This document shows, piece after piece, positions 1-8,721 of a stretch of DNA of 64,000 nt. Source of the DNA: an uncultured Bacteroides sp. (GTDB lineage Bacteria; Bacteroidota; Bacteroidia; Bacteroidales; Bacteroidaceae); the NCBI GenBank assembly GCA_902492205.1, contig CABUKU010000006.1:73730-137729 (forward strand), written 5' to 3'. The stretch's first letter is position 1. Every line of letters starts with the position of its first letter. The position numbers and the translations under genes are program-made. Under the pieces are notes generated by a model. The model was not told the origin of the DNA. It worked only from the letters and a program-made list of their open reading frames with translations, and searched no databases.

Positions 1-234
1 GAAGTGGGAAAGAATTTCAAAAACATAATAACCATTGAAGACGGAATATTAAAAGGTGGCATGGGAAGTGCGGTTCTTGAGTTTATGTCGGATAATGACT
101 ATCATCCGCACATCAAACGCATCGGATTGCCCAATCATTTTGTGGAACATGGTTCCATAAAAGAGCTCTATCACCTTTGCGGCATGGACGAAGAAGGAAT
201 TATGAAGCATATTGGCACATTGAATAATTATTAA
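1..234 (+). CDS. dxs: 1-deoxy-D-xylulose-5-phosphate synthase, C-terminal end (partial)
   Basis: Only the last 77 codons lie in the window; the reading frame is open from base 1, so the gene begins upstream. The piece matches the C-terminal transketolase domain of Dxs: an EDGILKGGMGSAVLEF stretch (usual family form EENxxxGGxGSAVxE), then RIGLPNHFVEHGS and a CGMDEEGI segment. Dxs condenses pyruvate and glyceraldehyde 3-phosphate to DXP, the first step of the MEP isoprenoid pathway. Its stop lies two bases before trkA, so it is probably co-transcribed with the potassium uptake genes. A second, more divergent Dxs-like protein is encoded at 31008-32765. Confidence 0.9.
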   Translation, partial: EVGKNFKNIITIEDGILKGGMGSAVLEFMSDNDYHPHIKRIGLPNHFVEHGSIKELYHLCGMDEEGIMKHIGTLNNY

Positions 235-236
235 TT

Positions 237-1577
237 ATGAAAATTATCGTTGCGGGAGCCGGAGCTGTCGGCACTCATTTAGCTAAATTGTTATCGGGTG
301 AAAAGCAAGATATTATCCTGATGGATGATGACGAAGAAAAGCTAAGCAAACTGGATTCTAATTTTGACTTGATGACGGTGATTGCTTCACCATCCTCCAT
401 TGCCGGATTGAAAGATGCAGGCGTAGCCAGTGCCGACTTATTCATAGCTGTCACTCCGGACGAAAGCCGCAACATGACGGCTTGCATGCTTGCCACCAAC
501 TTGGGAGCAAAGAAAACCGTTGCCCGCATTGATAATTATGAATATCTCCTTCCTAAAAATAAAGAGTTCTTCGGAAAACTGGGAGTAGACTCCCTTATTT
601 ATCCGGAAATGCTTGCAGCCAAAGAAGTAGTTTCATCCATGCGAATGAGTTGGGTACGCCAATGGTGGGAATTCTGCGGGGGAGCTCTTATCCTTATCGG
701 TACAAAGATGAGGGAAAGTGCCGAAATACTTAATGTTCCGTTATCCCAGCTAAGCGATACTTCCACTCCATTCCATATTGTAGCCATCAAACGCGGCAAT
801 GATACAATCATCCCTCGTGGAGATGATGTGATTAAGTTACATGATATTGTATATTTCACTACTACCAAGAAATATATTCCTTATATCCGTAAAATTGCAG
901 GAAAAGAAAGTTATGCCGATGTGCGTAATGTAATGATAATGGGCGGAAGCCGCATTGCTGTAAGAACTGCACAATATGTGCCCGACTACATGCAGGTAAA
1001 AATCATAGATAACGACCTCAATCGCTGCAACCGCCTAACCGAACTTCTTGACGATAAAGTAATGATTATCAACGGAGACGGACGTGATATGGATTTGTTG
1101 ATAGAAGAAGGATTGAAAAATACCGAAGCTTTTGTTGCATTGACCGGAAATTCGGAAACAAATATCCTTGCCTGTCTCGCAGCCAAAAGAATGGGAGTCA
1201 GCAAAACTGTAGCCGAAGTGGAAAACATCGACTATATCAGTATGGCGGAAAGTCTTGATATTGGTACAGTTATCAACAAAAAAATGATTGCAGCAAGCCA
1301 TATCTATCAAATGATGCTTGATGCCGACGTATCTAATGTAAAATGTCTGACATTCGCCAACGCCGATGTTGCCGAATTTACCGTAAAAGAAGATTCAAAA
1401 ATAACCAAACATAAAGTGAAAGATCTGGGGTTGCCCAAAGGGGTAACAATCGGAGGACTTATCCGCAAAGGAGAAGGTATCGTGGTGACAGGTGACACAC
1501 TGATACAAGCCGATGACCATGTAGTGGTTTTCTGTTTGGGAATGATGATAAAGAAAGTAGAAAAGTACTTTAACTGA
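237..1577 (+). CDS. trkA: Trk potassium uptake protein TrkA, two RCK units
   Basis: 446 residues, the usual length of a two-unit TrkA. Residues 6-12 (AGAGAVG) form the first Rossmann nucleotide-binding loop. A TrkA_C domain follows near 140-220, then a second TrkA_N half from about 227 (IMGGSRIA) and a second TrkA_C at the C-terminus. TrkA is the cytoplasmic NAD(H)-binding regulatory ring of the Trk potassium channel. The gene starts two bases after the dxs stop and is followed 10 bases later by trkH, the membrane subunit, so the pair forms a complete transporter. Confidence 0.95.
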   Translation: MKIIVAGAGAVGTHLAKLLSGEKQDIILMDDDEEKLSKLDSNFDLMTVIASPSSIAGLKDAGVASADLFIAVTPDESRNMTACMLATNLGAKKTVARIDNYEYLLPKNKEFFGKLGVDSLIYPEMLAAKEVVSSMRMSWVRQWWEFCGGALILIGTKMRESAEILNVPLSQLSDTSTPFHIVAIKRGNDTIIPRGDDVIKLHDIVYFTTTKKYIPYIRKIAGKESYADVRNVMIMGGSRIAVRTAQYVPDYMQVKIIDNDLNRCNRLTELLDDKVMIINGDGRDMDLLIEEGLKNTEAFVALTGNSETNILACLAAKRMGVSKTVAEVENIDYISMAESLDIGTVINKKMIAASHIYQMMLDADVSNVKCLTFANADVAEFTVKEDSKITKHKVKDLGLPKGVTIGGLIRKGEGIVVTGDTLIQADDHVVVFCLGMMIKKVEKYFN

Positions 1578-1587
1578 TATTATAAGG

Positions 1588-3042
1588 ATGATTAATCTGA
1601 AAATGATATACCGGATTATGGGGTTCCTGCTGTACATAGAGACAGTGTTCCTATTACTCTGTGCAGGAGTTGCCCTTATCTACCGGGAAGATGACCTGAA
1701 TGATTTTCTCATGGTAGCCGGGCTGACCTTTGCCGTTGGCATCGTACTTTCCATTTTAGGAAAAGGAGCGGAGAAACATCTTAACCGCAGGGATGGTTAT
1801 GTGGTAGTAAGTTTCGCTTGGCTTATCTTCTCAATTTTCGGAATGCTCCCTTTTTATATAAGCGGGTATATTCCCAACATCACAAATGCTTTCTTTGAAA
1901 CGATGTCCGGCTTCACTACTACGGGAGCAAGTGTTTTGGATGATATAGAATCATTCCCTCACGGTTTATTATTCTGGCGGAGTATGACACAATGGATAGG
2001 TGGTTTGGGAATTGTATTCTTCACTATTGCCGTACTGCCTATTTTTGGAGTAGGCGGCGTTCAGCTATTTGCAGCCGAAGCAACAGGTCCCACTCATGAT
2101 AAAGTTCATCCGCGCATCGGTGTCACTGCCAAATGGATATGGACTATCTATATTGTTTTAACCCTTTCGGAAACCGTTCTTTTAATGTTTGGAGGTATGA
2201 GCCTGTTTGACAGTGTATGCCATTCGCTCACCACCACAGCCACAGGAGGATATTCCACCAAGCAGGCCAGCATTGCTTACTATAACTCGGCATACATAGA
2301 ATATGTAATTACCATATTTATGTTTCTGTCCGGAATAAACTTTACACTCTTGTTTTTGTTATTTATAAAAGGAAAAGTACAAAAGGTAATTCATAACACG
2401 GAATTGAAATGGTATGCGGCAACCGTCATCCTCTTCACACTTATTACTACCATTGGATTAATACTGACCAGTCCGATGGGAATTGAGGAGTCTTTCCGCA
2501 AAGCCATATTCCAGGTTGTTTCATTGCAAACCACTACGGGATTTGCCTCGGCGGATTATATGAAGTGGGTTCCGGTTTTATGGGCATTAATGGCAATTAT
2601 CATGTTTTTCGGAGGTTGTGCCGGATCAACAGCGGGAGCAATGAAATCTATCCGCATGGTGATATTGGGAAAAGTTGCCAAGAATGAATTTAAGCGAATT
2701 GTACATCCTAATGCAGTATTGCCGGTGAGAGTAGACAAACAGGTAGTATCAAGCCCTATTATCTCTACCGTCCTTGCTTTTACCTGCATATACATAAGTA
2801 TAGTAGTGATAGGTTGGCTTACAATGATGGCATTAGGTGTAGGATTTTCCGAATCCTTCGGTATTGTAGTTTCAAGTATTGGCAATGTAGGGCCGGGACT
2901 TGGAGATTGCGGACCGGCTTATACATGGAATGCTTTACCTGATGCAGCCAAATGGATATTGTCATTCCTGATGTTAGTGGGACGTTTAGAAATATTCACT
3001 GTATTATTACTCTTTACACCCGGATTCTGGAAGAAGAATTGA
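1588..3042 (+). CDS. trkH: Trk potassium uptake channel subunit TrkH
   Basis: 484 residues, polytopic membrane protein of the TrkH/KtrB superfamily. The four selectivity-filter loops can be followed: SGFTTTGAS at residues 107-115, then LTTTATGGY, LQTTTGFAS and SSIGNVGPG. It imports K+ across the inner membrane and is gated by TrkA, encoded immediately upstream. A TAAGG stretch shortly before the ATG could be the ribosome site. No clear terminator follows; the next gene has its own promoter. Confidence 0.95.
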   Translation: MINLKMIYRIMGFLLYIETVFLLLCAGVALIYREDDLNDFLMVAGLTFAVGIVLSILGKGAEKHLNRRDGYVVVSFAWLIFSIFGMLPFYISGYIPNITNAFFETMSGFTTTGASVLDDIESFPHGLLFWRSMTQWIGGLGIVFFTIAVLPIFGVGGVQLFAAEATGPTHDKVHPRIGVTAKWIWTIYIVLTLSETVLLMFGGMSLFDSVCHSLTTTATGGYSTKQASIAYYNSAYIEYVITIFMFLSGINFTLLFLLFIKGKVQKVIHNTELKWYAATVILFTLITTIGLILTSPMGIEESFRKAIFQVVSLQTTTGFASADYMKWVPVLWALMAIIMFFGGCAGSTAGAMKSIRMVILGKVAKNEFKRIVHPNAVLPVRVDKQVVSSPIISTVLAFTCIYISIVVIGWLTMMALGVGFSESFGIVVSSIGNVGPGLGDCGPAYTWNALPDAAKWILSFLMLVGRLEIFTVLLLFTPGFWKKN

Positions 3043-3079
3043 TAAATGAATAAAAAAGTTATATTTTGTCATACAGAGA

Positions 3080-3111
3080 TTGCAATTACACATAAATTAA
3101 TTGTATCTTTG
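3080..3111 (+). promoter_or_regulatory. Bacteroidales-type promoter for the 3132 gene
   Basis: TATCTTTG at 3104-3111 fits the -7 consensus TAnnTTTG, and TTG at 3080-3082 stands 21 bases upstream as the -33 element. The start codon at 3132 lies about 20 bases downstream. Confidence 0.6.
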
Positions 3112-3131
3112 CCGTCTCAAAAGAAAAATTT

Positions 3132-3515
3132 ATGAAACTACGGCTCAAATACTACTCATTTCTTTTGGTGTTTATGCTCCTCAATATTGTGGTAGCAAAG
3201 GCACACATCACCATAGGAGATGTAATGGTTAATGAGTCTCCCACTTGCTCCTACCTTATTTCACAAGAGCAAGCCACAAAGAAAGCCGCCTGCCATCTCT
3301 GTTTTATTTATTCACACTCTCCACGTGAAATAATTATAGCAACAACAGACACGCAATCTTTCTTTTCTAAGACAATTCTTCGCCATTCTTCAAAGATAAA
3401 AGAATATCAAAATAATGTTGTCGCCACTTTCTTGGCAGACAGGGAATTCTTAATTCACCTTCACCCCGATCCTATCGGTTATTATATCTTCACGTTGAGG
3501 AAAATCATTATTTGA
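3132..3515 (+). CDS. Small secreted protein of unknown function
   Basis: 127 residues. I do not recognise a family. Residues 1-24 look like a signal peptide (KLR start, hydrophobic core, AKA cleavage region), so the mature protein is probably periplasmic or exported. It has three cysteines, one near residue 39 and two near 54-57, which could form a disulfide. It stands alone between trkH and nuoA with its own promoter and a palindrome after it. Start chosen at the ATG because the promoter lies directly upstream. Confidence 0.6.
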   Translation: MKLRLKYYSFLLVFMLLNIVVAKAHITIGDVMVNESPTCSYLISQEQATKKAACHLCFIYSHSPREIIIATTDTQSFFSKTILRHSSKIKEYQNNVVATFLADREFLIHLHPDPIGYYIFTLRKIII

Positions 3516-3551
3516 TAAAGCTCTACTTCAATTTCAATACCTGATAGGTAC

Positions 3552-3570
3552 ACGGAAAAGCGTTTTCCGT
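3552..3570. terminator. Short perfect palindrome before nuoA
   Basis: ACGGAAAA / TTTTCCGT, 8-bp arms with a 3-base loop, between the small secreted gene and nuoA. It could end the upstream transcript or act in the nuo leader; no T-run follows on the plus strand. I saw no TAnnTTTG box for nuoA between here and 3613. Confidence 0.4.
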
Positions 3571-3612
3571 CTATTCTCATATTTAATATATTAATCTAAA
3601 ACATATTAGGTT

Positions 3613-3963
3613 ATGAATTTTACATTGTTAGTTGTCGTAATTTTAACGGCAATCGCTTTGGTAGCTGTTGCATTGGGTATTGCCCGTGCTATCTCGCCCC
3701 GTTCTTATAATTCCCAAAAAGGGGAAGCATACGAATGTGGTATTCCGACCAGAGGAAAATCATGGATGCAATTCAAGGTAGGATATTACTTGTTTGCAAT
3801 TCTTTTCCTTATGTTCGACGTTGAAACCGTATTTCTGTTTCCGTGGGCCGTAGTTGTACAAAGTCTCGGAGTATACGGTCTTGTCAGCATTCTGTTCTTT
3901 TTAATCATTTTAGTTCTGGGACTTGCTTATGCCTGGAGGAAAGGAGCATTGGAATGGAAATAA
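3613..3963 (+). CDS. nuoA: NADH-quinone oxidoreductase subunit A
   Basis: 116 residues, the usual size. It has three membrane segments and the conserved loop after the first one (YNSQKGEAYECGIP, residues about 32-45) containing the Cys that marks the complex I quinone-site loop. LMFDVETVFLFPW follows in the second membrane helix. First gene of the nuo operon. Its last 10 bases overlap the start of nuoB. Confidence 0.95.
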   Translation: MNFTLLVVVILTAIALVAVALGIARAISPRSYNSQKGEAYECGIPTRGKSWMQFKVGYYLFAILFLMFDVETVFLFPWAVVVQSLGVYGLVSILFFLIILVLGLAYAWRKGALEWK

Positions 3964-4610
3964 AGAAACCGAAAATAAAGTCCATGCAATATGAAGACTT
4001 CAAAGATAATGAGTACTTGGAAGCAATGGTCAAAGAGCTTAACGCCAACGGAACAAATGTTATCGTGGGTTGTCTCGATGATCTTATCAACTGGGGACGC
4101 AGCAATTCTCTGTGGCCGCTTACTTTTGCCACAAGTTGTTGCGGAATCGAATTCATGTCGGTTGGCGCCGCACGTTATGATTTTGCCCGTTTCGGGTTTG
4201 AAGTAGCCCGTGCCAGCCCTCGTCAGGCAGACTTTATTATGGTGGCAGGAACCATTACCAATAAAATGGCTCCGGTATTAAAACGTCTCTATGACCAAAT
4301 GGCAGATCCTAAATATGTAATAGCCGTAGGAGGTTGTGCTATTTCGGGAGGTCCGTTTAAAAAATCATACCATGTAGTAAACGGAGTAGATAAAATACTA
4401 CCTGTTGATGTATATATTCCCGGTTGTCCTCCACGCCCCGAAGCCATGCTTTACGGAATGATGCAATTGCAACGTAAGGTGAAACTGGAAAAATTCTTCG
4501 GAGGAGTGAACAAGCAAGTGAGTGAAAAAGAATATGAAAGGCTGATGCAAGAAGATCTTATATCAGAAAAGAACGAACTGAATGTGGAAGAAGGAGGAGA
4601 AAGCAAATGA
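3954..4610 (+). CDS. nuoB: NADH-quinone oxidoreductase subunit B (N2 cluster)
   Basis: 218 residues from the ATG at 3954. A longer frame runs upstream to 3843, but that part only shadows nuoA, and the chosen start gives the usual 10-base overlap. The N2 iron-sulfur ligands are present: Cys62-Cys63 (TSCCGIE), Cys128 (GGCAISGG) and Cys158 (PGCPPRPE). N2 passes electrons to quinone at the membrane interface. The end overlaps nuoCD by ATGA. Confidence 0.96.
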   Translation: MEIKKPKIKSMQYEDFKDNEYLEAMVKELNANGTNVIVGCLDDLINWGRSNSLWPLTFATSCCGIEFMSVGAARYDFARFGFEVARASPRQADFIMVAGTITNKMAPVLKRLYDQMADPKYVIAVGGCAISGGPFKKSYHVVNGVDKILPVDVYIPGCPPRPEAMLYGMMQLQRKVKLEKFFGGVNKQVSEKEYERLMQEDLISEKNELNVEEGGESK

Positions 4611-6241
4611 GCATAAATATAAAAGATAAAATTACGGCATTAGTTCCCGAAGCTACTTATTCGGAACTGGGTGACGGAATATTTACCATACCGGTAGAGA
4701 AATTCCATGACTTTGCCGTAACATTGAGAAACGACAAAGATTTAAAGTTCGACTATCTGCGCAGTCTCACCGGAATGGACTGGGGAGAAGAAGGATTGGG
4801 AGTTGTATATCATCTGGAATCGACAGAATTCGGACATCAGTTGGTACTACGCACACTCACTCCAAGTCGTGAAAAGTGCGGTCTTCCTTCTGTCTGCGAT
4901 ATATGGAAAGCCGCTGAACTTAACGAACGTGAAGTATTCGACTATTACGGTATCCGTTTCGTAAACCACCCCGATATGCGCCGTCTATACTTACGTGACG
5001 ACTGGGTCGGTTATCCTTTGCGTAAAGATTACGATGACAGTGAAGAAATCAATCCGCTTCGTATGAGCAATGAAGTAGCCAAAGACGATACTCCGACAAT
5101 TGAACTACTTCCAGATGGCAGTATTATCCGTAAACGGAACGTTCTGTTTGAAGATGATGAATATGTTATTAACATCGGCCCTCAACATCCGGCAACACAT
5201 GGTGTGCTTCGTTTCCGTGTATCACTCGAAGGTGAAATTATCAAGAAACTGGATGTACATTGCGGATATATTCACCGGGGAATAGAGAAAATGTGTGAAA
5301 GCCTCACCTATCCTCAAACACTTGCATTAACAGACCGTCTCGATTATCTGGGAGCCATGCAAAACCGTCATGCTCTGTGTATGTGCATTGAAAAAGGTCT
5401 TGGTGTAGAAGTAACCGACCGTGTGAAATACATCCGTACCATTATGGATGAGCTTCAACGTATAGACTCACACTTATTGTTCTTCTCTTGCTTATGCATG
5501 GATATGGGCGCTTTGACTGCTTTCTTCTATGGATTCCGTGACCGTGAAAAGATTCTGGATATATTAGAAGAAACAACCGGCGGACGATTGATCCAAAACT
5601 ATAACACCATCGGTGGCGTGCAAGCAGATATTCATCCTAACTTCGTGAAGCGAGTTAAAGATTTTATCGCTTATATGCGTCCGTTGTTGCGTGAATATCA
5701 CGATGTATTTACAGGCAATATTATCGCACAGGAACGTTTGAAAGGCGTTGGTGTTCTTTCCAGAGAAGATGCGATTTCATTCGGTGCAACCGGTGGTACG
5801 GGACGTGCATCGGGATGGGCTTGTGACGTTCGTAAACGTCTGCCTTATGGAGTATATGACAAAGTGGATTTCAACGAAATAGTTTACAATGAAGGAGACT
5901 GTTTTGCCCGCTATATGGTACGTATGGATGAAATTATCGAATCCATGAAGATTATCGAACAATTGATTGACAACATTCCCGCAGGAGATTATCAACTGAA
6001 GATGAAACCGATTATCCGCATCCCGGAAGGCAGTTACTACTCTGCTGTGGAGGGTAGCCGTGGAGAATTCGGTGTCTACATTGAAAGCCGTGGAGATAAG
6101 TTTCCTTACCGCATGAAGTTCCGCAGCACCGGACTTCCTTTGGTTTCCGGTATGGATACCATTTGCCGTGGTGCCAAGATTGCCGATTTAATTGCTATCG
6201 GCGGAACACTGGATTATGTTGTTCCCGATATTGATAGATAA
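4607..6241 (+). CDS. nuoCD: NADH-quinone oxidoreductase fused subunit C/D
   Basis: 544 residues. Residues 1-150 are NuoC-like (30-kDa subunit; ELNEREVFDYYGI and HPDMRRLYL). From about 170 onwards it is NuoD-like (49-kDa subunit), with GPQHPATHG at 191-199, the conserved quinone-site strand. The CD fusion is as in E. coli, a little shorter. It starts inside the nuoB stop (ATGA). It forms the quinone-chamber and connecting arm of complex I. A 73-base gap with a hairpin separates it from nuoH. Confidence 0.96.
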   Translation: MSINIKDKITALVPEATYSELGDGIFTIPVEKFHDFAVTLRNDKDLKFDYLRSLTGMDWGEEGLGVVYHLESTEFGHQLVLRTLTPSREKCGLPSVCDIWKAAELNEREVFDYYGIRFVNHPDMRRLYLRDDWVGYPLRKDYDDSEEINPLRMSNEVAKDDTPTIELLPDGSIIRKRNVLFEDDEYVINIGPQHPATHGVLRFRVSLEGEIIKKLDVHCGYIHRGIEKMCESLTYPQTLALTDRLDYLGAMQNRHALCMCIEKGLGVEVTDRVKYIRTIMDELQRIDSHLLFFSCLCMDMGALTAFFYGFRDREKILDILEETTGGRLIQNYNTIGGVQADIHPNFVKRVKDFIAYMRPLLREYHDVFTGNIIAQERLKGVGVLSREDAISFGATGGTGRASGWACDVRKRLPYGVYDKVDFNEIVYNEGDCFARYMVRMDEIIESMKIIEQLIDNIPAGDYQLKMKPIIRIPEGSYYSAVEGSRGEFGVYIESRGDKFPYRMKFRSTGLPLVSGMDTICRGAKIADLIAIGGTLDYVVPDIDR

Positions 6242-6251
6242 TGATTAACGA

Positions 6252-6294
6252 TTAGTGATAAGTGATTAGCATTAAACTAATCAACAATCACTAA
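6252..6294. repeat. Intergenic hairpin between nuoCD and nuoH
   Basis: Arms 6252-6269 and 6277-6294, 18 bases each with 15 pairing, around a 7-base loop. Both arms are A+T-rich and made of repeated TTAGTGAT-like words. It lies in the only sizeable gap of the otherwise tightly packed nuo operon. It could mark an mRNA processing or stability site, or be a small interspersed repeat; there is no T-run, so it is a poor terminator. Confidence 0.6.
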
Positions 6295-6314
6295 ACACTA
6301 AACACTAAAAATAT

Positions 6315-7391
6315 ATGTTTGACTTTAGTATAGTTACAAGTTGGATACACGAAATACTCACTTCCGTGATGCCGAATGGATTGGCAGTATTCTTGGAATG
6401 TGTAGTTATCGGAGTATGTATCATGCTGGCTTACGCCGTCCTTGCTATCATTATGATATTCATGGAACGTAAAGTCTGTGCAGCATTCCAATGCCGCTTG
6501 GGGCCTGTCCGTGTAGGACCGTGGGGAACCATTCAGGTATTTGCCGATGTATTTAAGATGCTTATCAAGGAAATTATTACCATTCGCCACTCCGATAAGT
6601 TTCTTTACAACCTTGCCCCTTACATTGTAATTCTTGCTTCCATTATGGCATTCAGTTGCCTGCCTATTAATAGAGGTATGGAAGTGCTCGATTTCAATGT
6701 AGGTGTATTCTTCCTCATGGCTGCCTCTTCTATCGGTGTGGTAGGTATCTTGCTGGCAGGATGGAGTAGTAATAACAAGTATTCATTAATCGGTGCCATG
6801 CGAAGCGGTGCACAGATGATTAGTTACGAACTTTCCATCGGACTAAGCATTCTTACCATCGTAGTATTGACCGATACCATGCAGTTCTCACAAATCGTAG
6901 AAAGACAAGCCGACGGTTGGTTCATTTTCAAAGGTCATATACCGGCAGTTATTGCTTTCATCATTTACCTCATAGCAGGCAATGCGGAAGTAAACCGTGG
7001 TCCGTTCGACCTTCCCGAAGCCGAATCCGAATTGACAGCCGGTTATCACACCGAGTATTCGGGTATGCACTTCGGATTATTCTATGTAGCCGAATTCGTT
7101 AACCTGTTCATCATTGCTGCCGTAGCCGCCACTATCTTCTTAGGTGGCTGGATGCCTTTGCATATCCCCGGCTTAGACGGTTTCAATCAAGTAATGGATT
7201 ATATTCCCGGCTTCGTTTGGTTCTTTGGCAAGTCATTCTTTGTAGTGTTCCTGCTTATGTGGATCAAATGGACTTTCCCACGTTTACGTATCGACCAGAT
7301 TCTTACGTTGGAATGGAAATACCTCGTTCCGATAGGCTTGCTGAACCTGTTATTAATGGTAATCATTGTCGTATTCGGCTGGCATTTTTAA
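6315..7391 (+). CDS. nuoH: NADH-quinone oxidoreductase subunit H
   Basis: 358 residues with about eight membrane helices, the usual NuoH/ND1 size. Diagnostic stretches: FMERKVCAAFQCRLGPVRVG near the N-terminus and GPFDLPEAESELTAGYHTEY in the middle, the acidic quinone-channel loop. It joins the peripheral arm to the proton-pumping membrane arm. Start is the ATG after the intergenic hairpin. Confidence 0.96.
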   Translation: MFDFSIVTSWIHEILTSVMPNGLAVFLECVVIGVCIMLAYAVLAIIMIFMERKVCAAFQCRLGPVRVGPWGTIQVFADVFKMLIKEIITIRHSDKFLYNLAPYIVILASIMAFSCLPINRGMEVLDFNVGVFFLMAASSIGVVGILLAGWSSNNKYSLIGAMRSGAQMISYELSIGLSILTIVVLTDTMQFSQIVERQADGWFIFKGHIPAVIAFIIYLIAGNAEVNRGPFDLPEAESELTAGYHTEYSGMHFGLFYVAEFVNLFIIAAVAATIFLGGWMPLHIPGLDGFNQVMDYIPGFVWFFGKSFFVVFLLMWIKWTFPRLRIDQILTLEWKYLVPIGLLNLLLMVIIVVFGWHF

Positions 7392-7406
7392 TTGGAGGAT
7401 TGAAAT

Positions 7407-7877
7407 ATGAAAGATAAACAATATACATATTTAGGAGGACTGGTTCACGGGGTAAGTACACTGCTTACAGGAATGAAGGTGACCATCACCGAGTTCTTCA
7501 CCAAGAAAGTGACCGAGCAATATCCCGAAAACCGGGCGACATTACAGATGTTCGACCGTTTTCGCGGAGAATTGACTATGCCTCACAATGCAAACAACGA
7601 ACATCACTGCGTTGCATGCGGATTGTGCCAAATGGCTTGCCCCAATGACACCATCAAGATAACCGGTGAAATGCAGGAAGGTGAAGACGGTAAAAAGAAG
7701 AAAGTATTGATAACCTATCAATATGATCTCGGCAGTTGCATGTTTTGTCAGCTTTGTGTCAACGCCTGTCCGCATGATGCAATCAAGTTCGACACAGAGT
7801 TTGAGAATGCTGTTTATGATCGCAGCAAGTTAGTAATGAAGCTGAACCACGAAGGTTCAACACTCGAAAAGAAATAA
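7407..7877 (+). CDS. nuoI: NADH-quinone oxidoreductase subunit I (two 4Fe-4S)
   Basis: 156 residues. Two ferredoxin motifs carry the N6a/N6b clusters: Cys68, 71, 74, 78 (CVACGLCQMACP) and Cys111, 114, 117, 121 (CMFCQLCVNACP). In complexes without NuoEFG, as here, this subunit is the likely electron entry point next to NuoB. A GGAGG ribosome site lies about 10 bases before the ATG. Confidence 0.96.
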   Translation: MKDKQYTYLGGLVHGVSTLLTGMKVTITEFFTKKVTEQYPENRATLQMFDRFRGELTMPHNANNEHHCVACGLCQMACPNDTIKITGEMQEGEDGKKKKVLITYQYDLGSCMFCQLCVNACPHDAIKFDTEFENAVYDRSKLVMKLNHEGSTLEKK

Positions 7878-7886
7878 CAGACTATT

Positions 7887-8396
7887 ATGGAAATAACGCT
7901 TAATTTAATCGTATTCATCATTTTGGGGCTGTTCATTACCGTTTGTTCGGTGTTGACGGTCACCACTTCGAGAATCCTGCGTTCGGCTACTTACCTGTTG
8001 TTCGTCCTCTTCGGCACGGCAGGTATCTACTTCCAACTCAACTATGCTTTCTTAGGAGCTGTTCAGTTGCTTGTTTATGCAGGTGGTATCACGGTGTTGT
8101 ATGTGTTCTCAATCCTGCTGACATCATCACAGGGTGACAAAGCACAGAAACTGAAAAACAGCAAGATGTTTGCCGGACTGGTTGCAACCATTGCCGGACT
8201 TGCTATTTGCTTGTTCGTGACATTGAAGAACCAATTCCTCCCCTCGCACTTCGAGCATGGAGAACTGGATGTACAGGTTATCGGACATGCGCTCATGGGA
8301 AGTGAAAAATATCAATATATATTGCCTTTCGAAGTAATCAGTATTCTGTTGCTTGCTTGCATTGTGGGAGGTATAATGATTGCACGTAAAAGATAA
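7887..8396 (+). CDS. nuoJ: NADH-quinone oxidoreductase subunit J
   Basis: 169 residues, five predicted membrane helices. The conserved third helix region LGAVQLLVYAGGITVLYVF is clear. Part of the membrane arm. It starts 9 bases after nuoI and ends 6 bases before nuoK, so translation is probably coupled. Confidence 0.94.
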   Translation: MEITLNLIVFIILGLFITVCSVLTVTTSRILRSATYLLFVLFGTAGIYFQLNYAFLGAVQLLVYAGGITVLYVFSILLTSSQGDKAQKLKNSKMFAGLVATIAGLAICLFVTLKNQFLPSHFEHGELDVQVIGHALMGSEKYQYILPFEVISILLLACIVGGIMIARKR

Positions 8397-8402
8397 CGCA
8401 TT

Positions 8403-8711
8403 ATGGTACACATGGAATACTATTTGGTGGTGAGCACCATCATGATGTTTGCCGGAATATATGGCTTCTTCACACGCCGCAATTTGTTGGCGATGCTCAT
8501 TTCCGTGGAATTGATGCTGAACTCGGTAGACATAAACTTTGCCGTGTTCAACCGCTTCTTATTCCCCGAAGAACTGGAAGGTTTCTTCTTCGCCTTGTTT
8601 GCCATCGGTATCTCGGCAGCAGAAACAGCCGTGGCAATCGCCATTATCATTAACATCTATCGTAACATACGAAACATCCAGGTAAAGAACATGGATGAGA
8701 TGAAACACTAA
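8403..8711 (+). CDS. nuoK: NADH-quinone oxidoreductase subunit K
   Basis: 102 residues, three membrane helices, with the conserved glutamates of the NuoK proton path (SVELMLNSVDINF and the AAETAVAIAI helix). The start could also be the Met three codons later (MEYYLVV), which is nearer the usual NuoK length. Related to MrpC of multi-subunit antiporters. Confidence 0.94.
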   Translation: MVHMEYYLVVSTIMMFAGIYGFFTRRNLLAMLISVELMLNSVDINFAVFNRFLFPEELEGFFFALFAIGISAAETAVAIAIIINIYRNIRNIQVKNMDEMKH

Positions 8712-8721
8712 ACATTAATAT

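Noticed and set aside
3843..3953. Upstream extension of nuoB
   Set aside because: It overlaps nuoA in another frame and lacks family similarity; the ATG at 3954 gives normal NuoB length.
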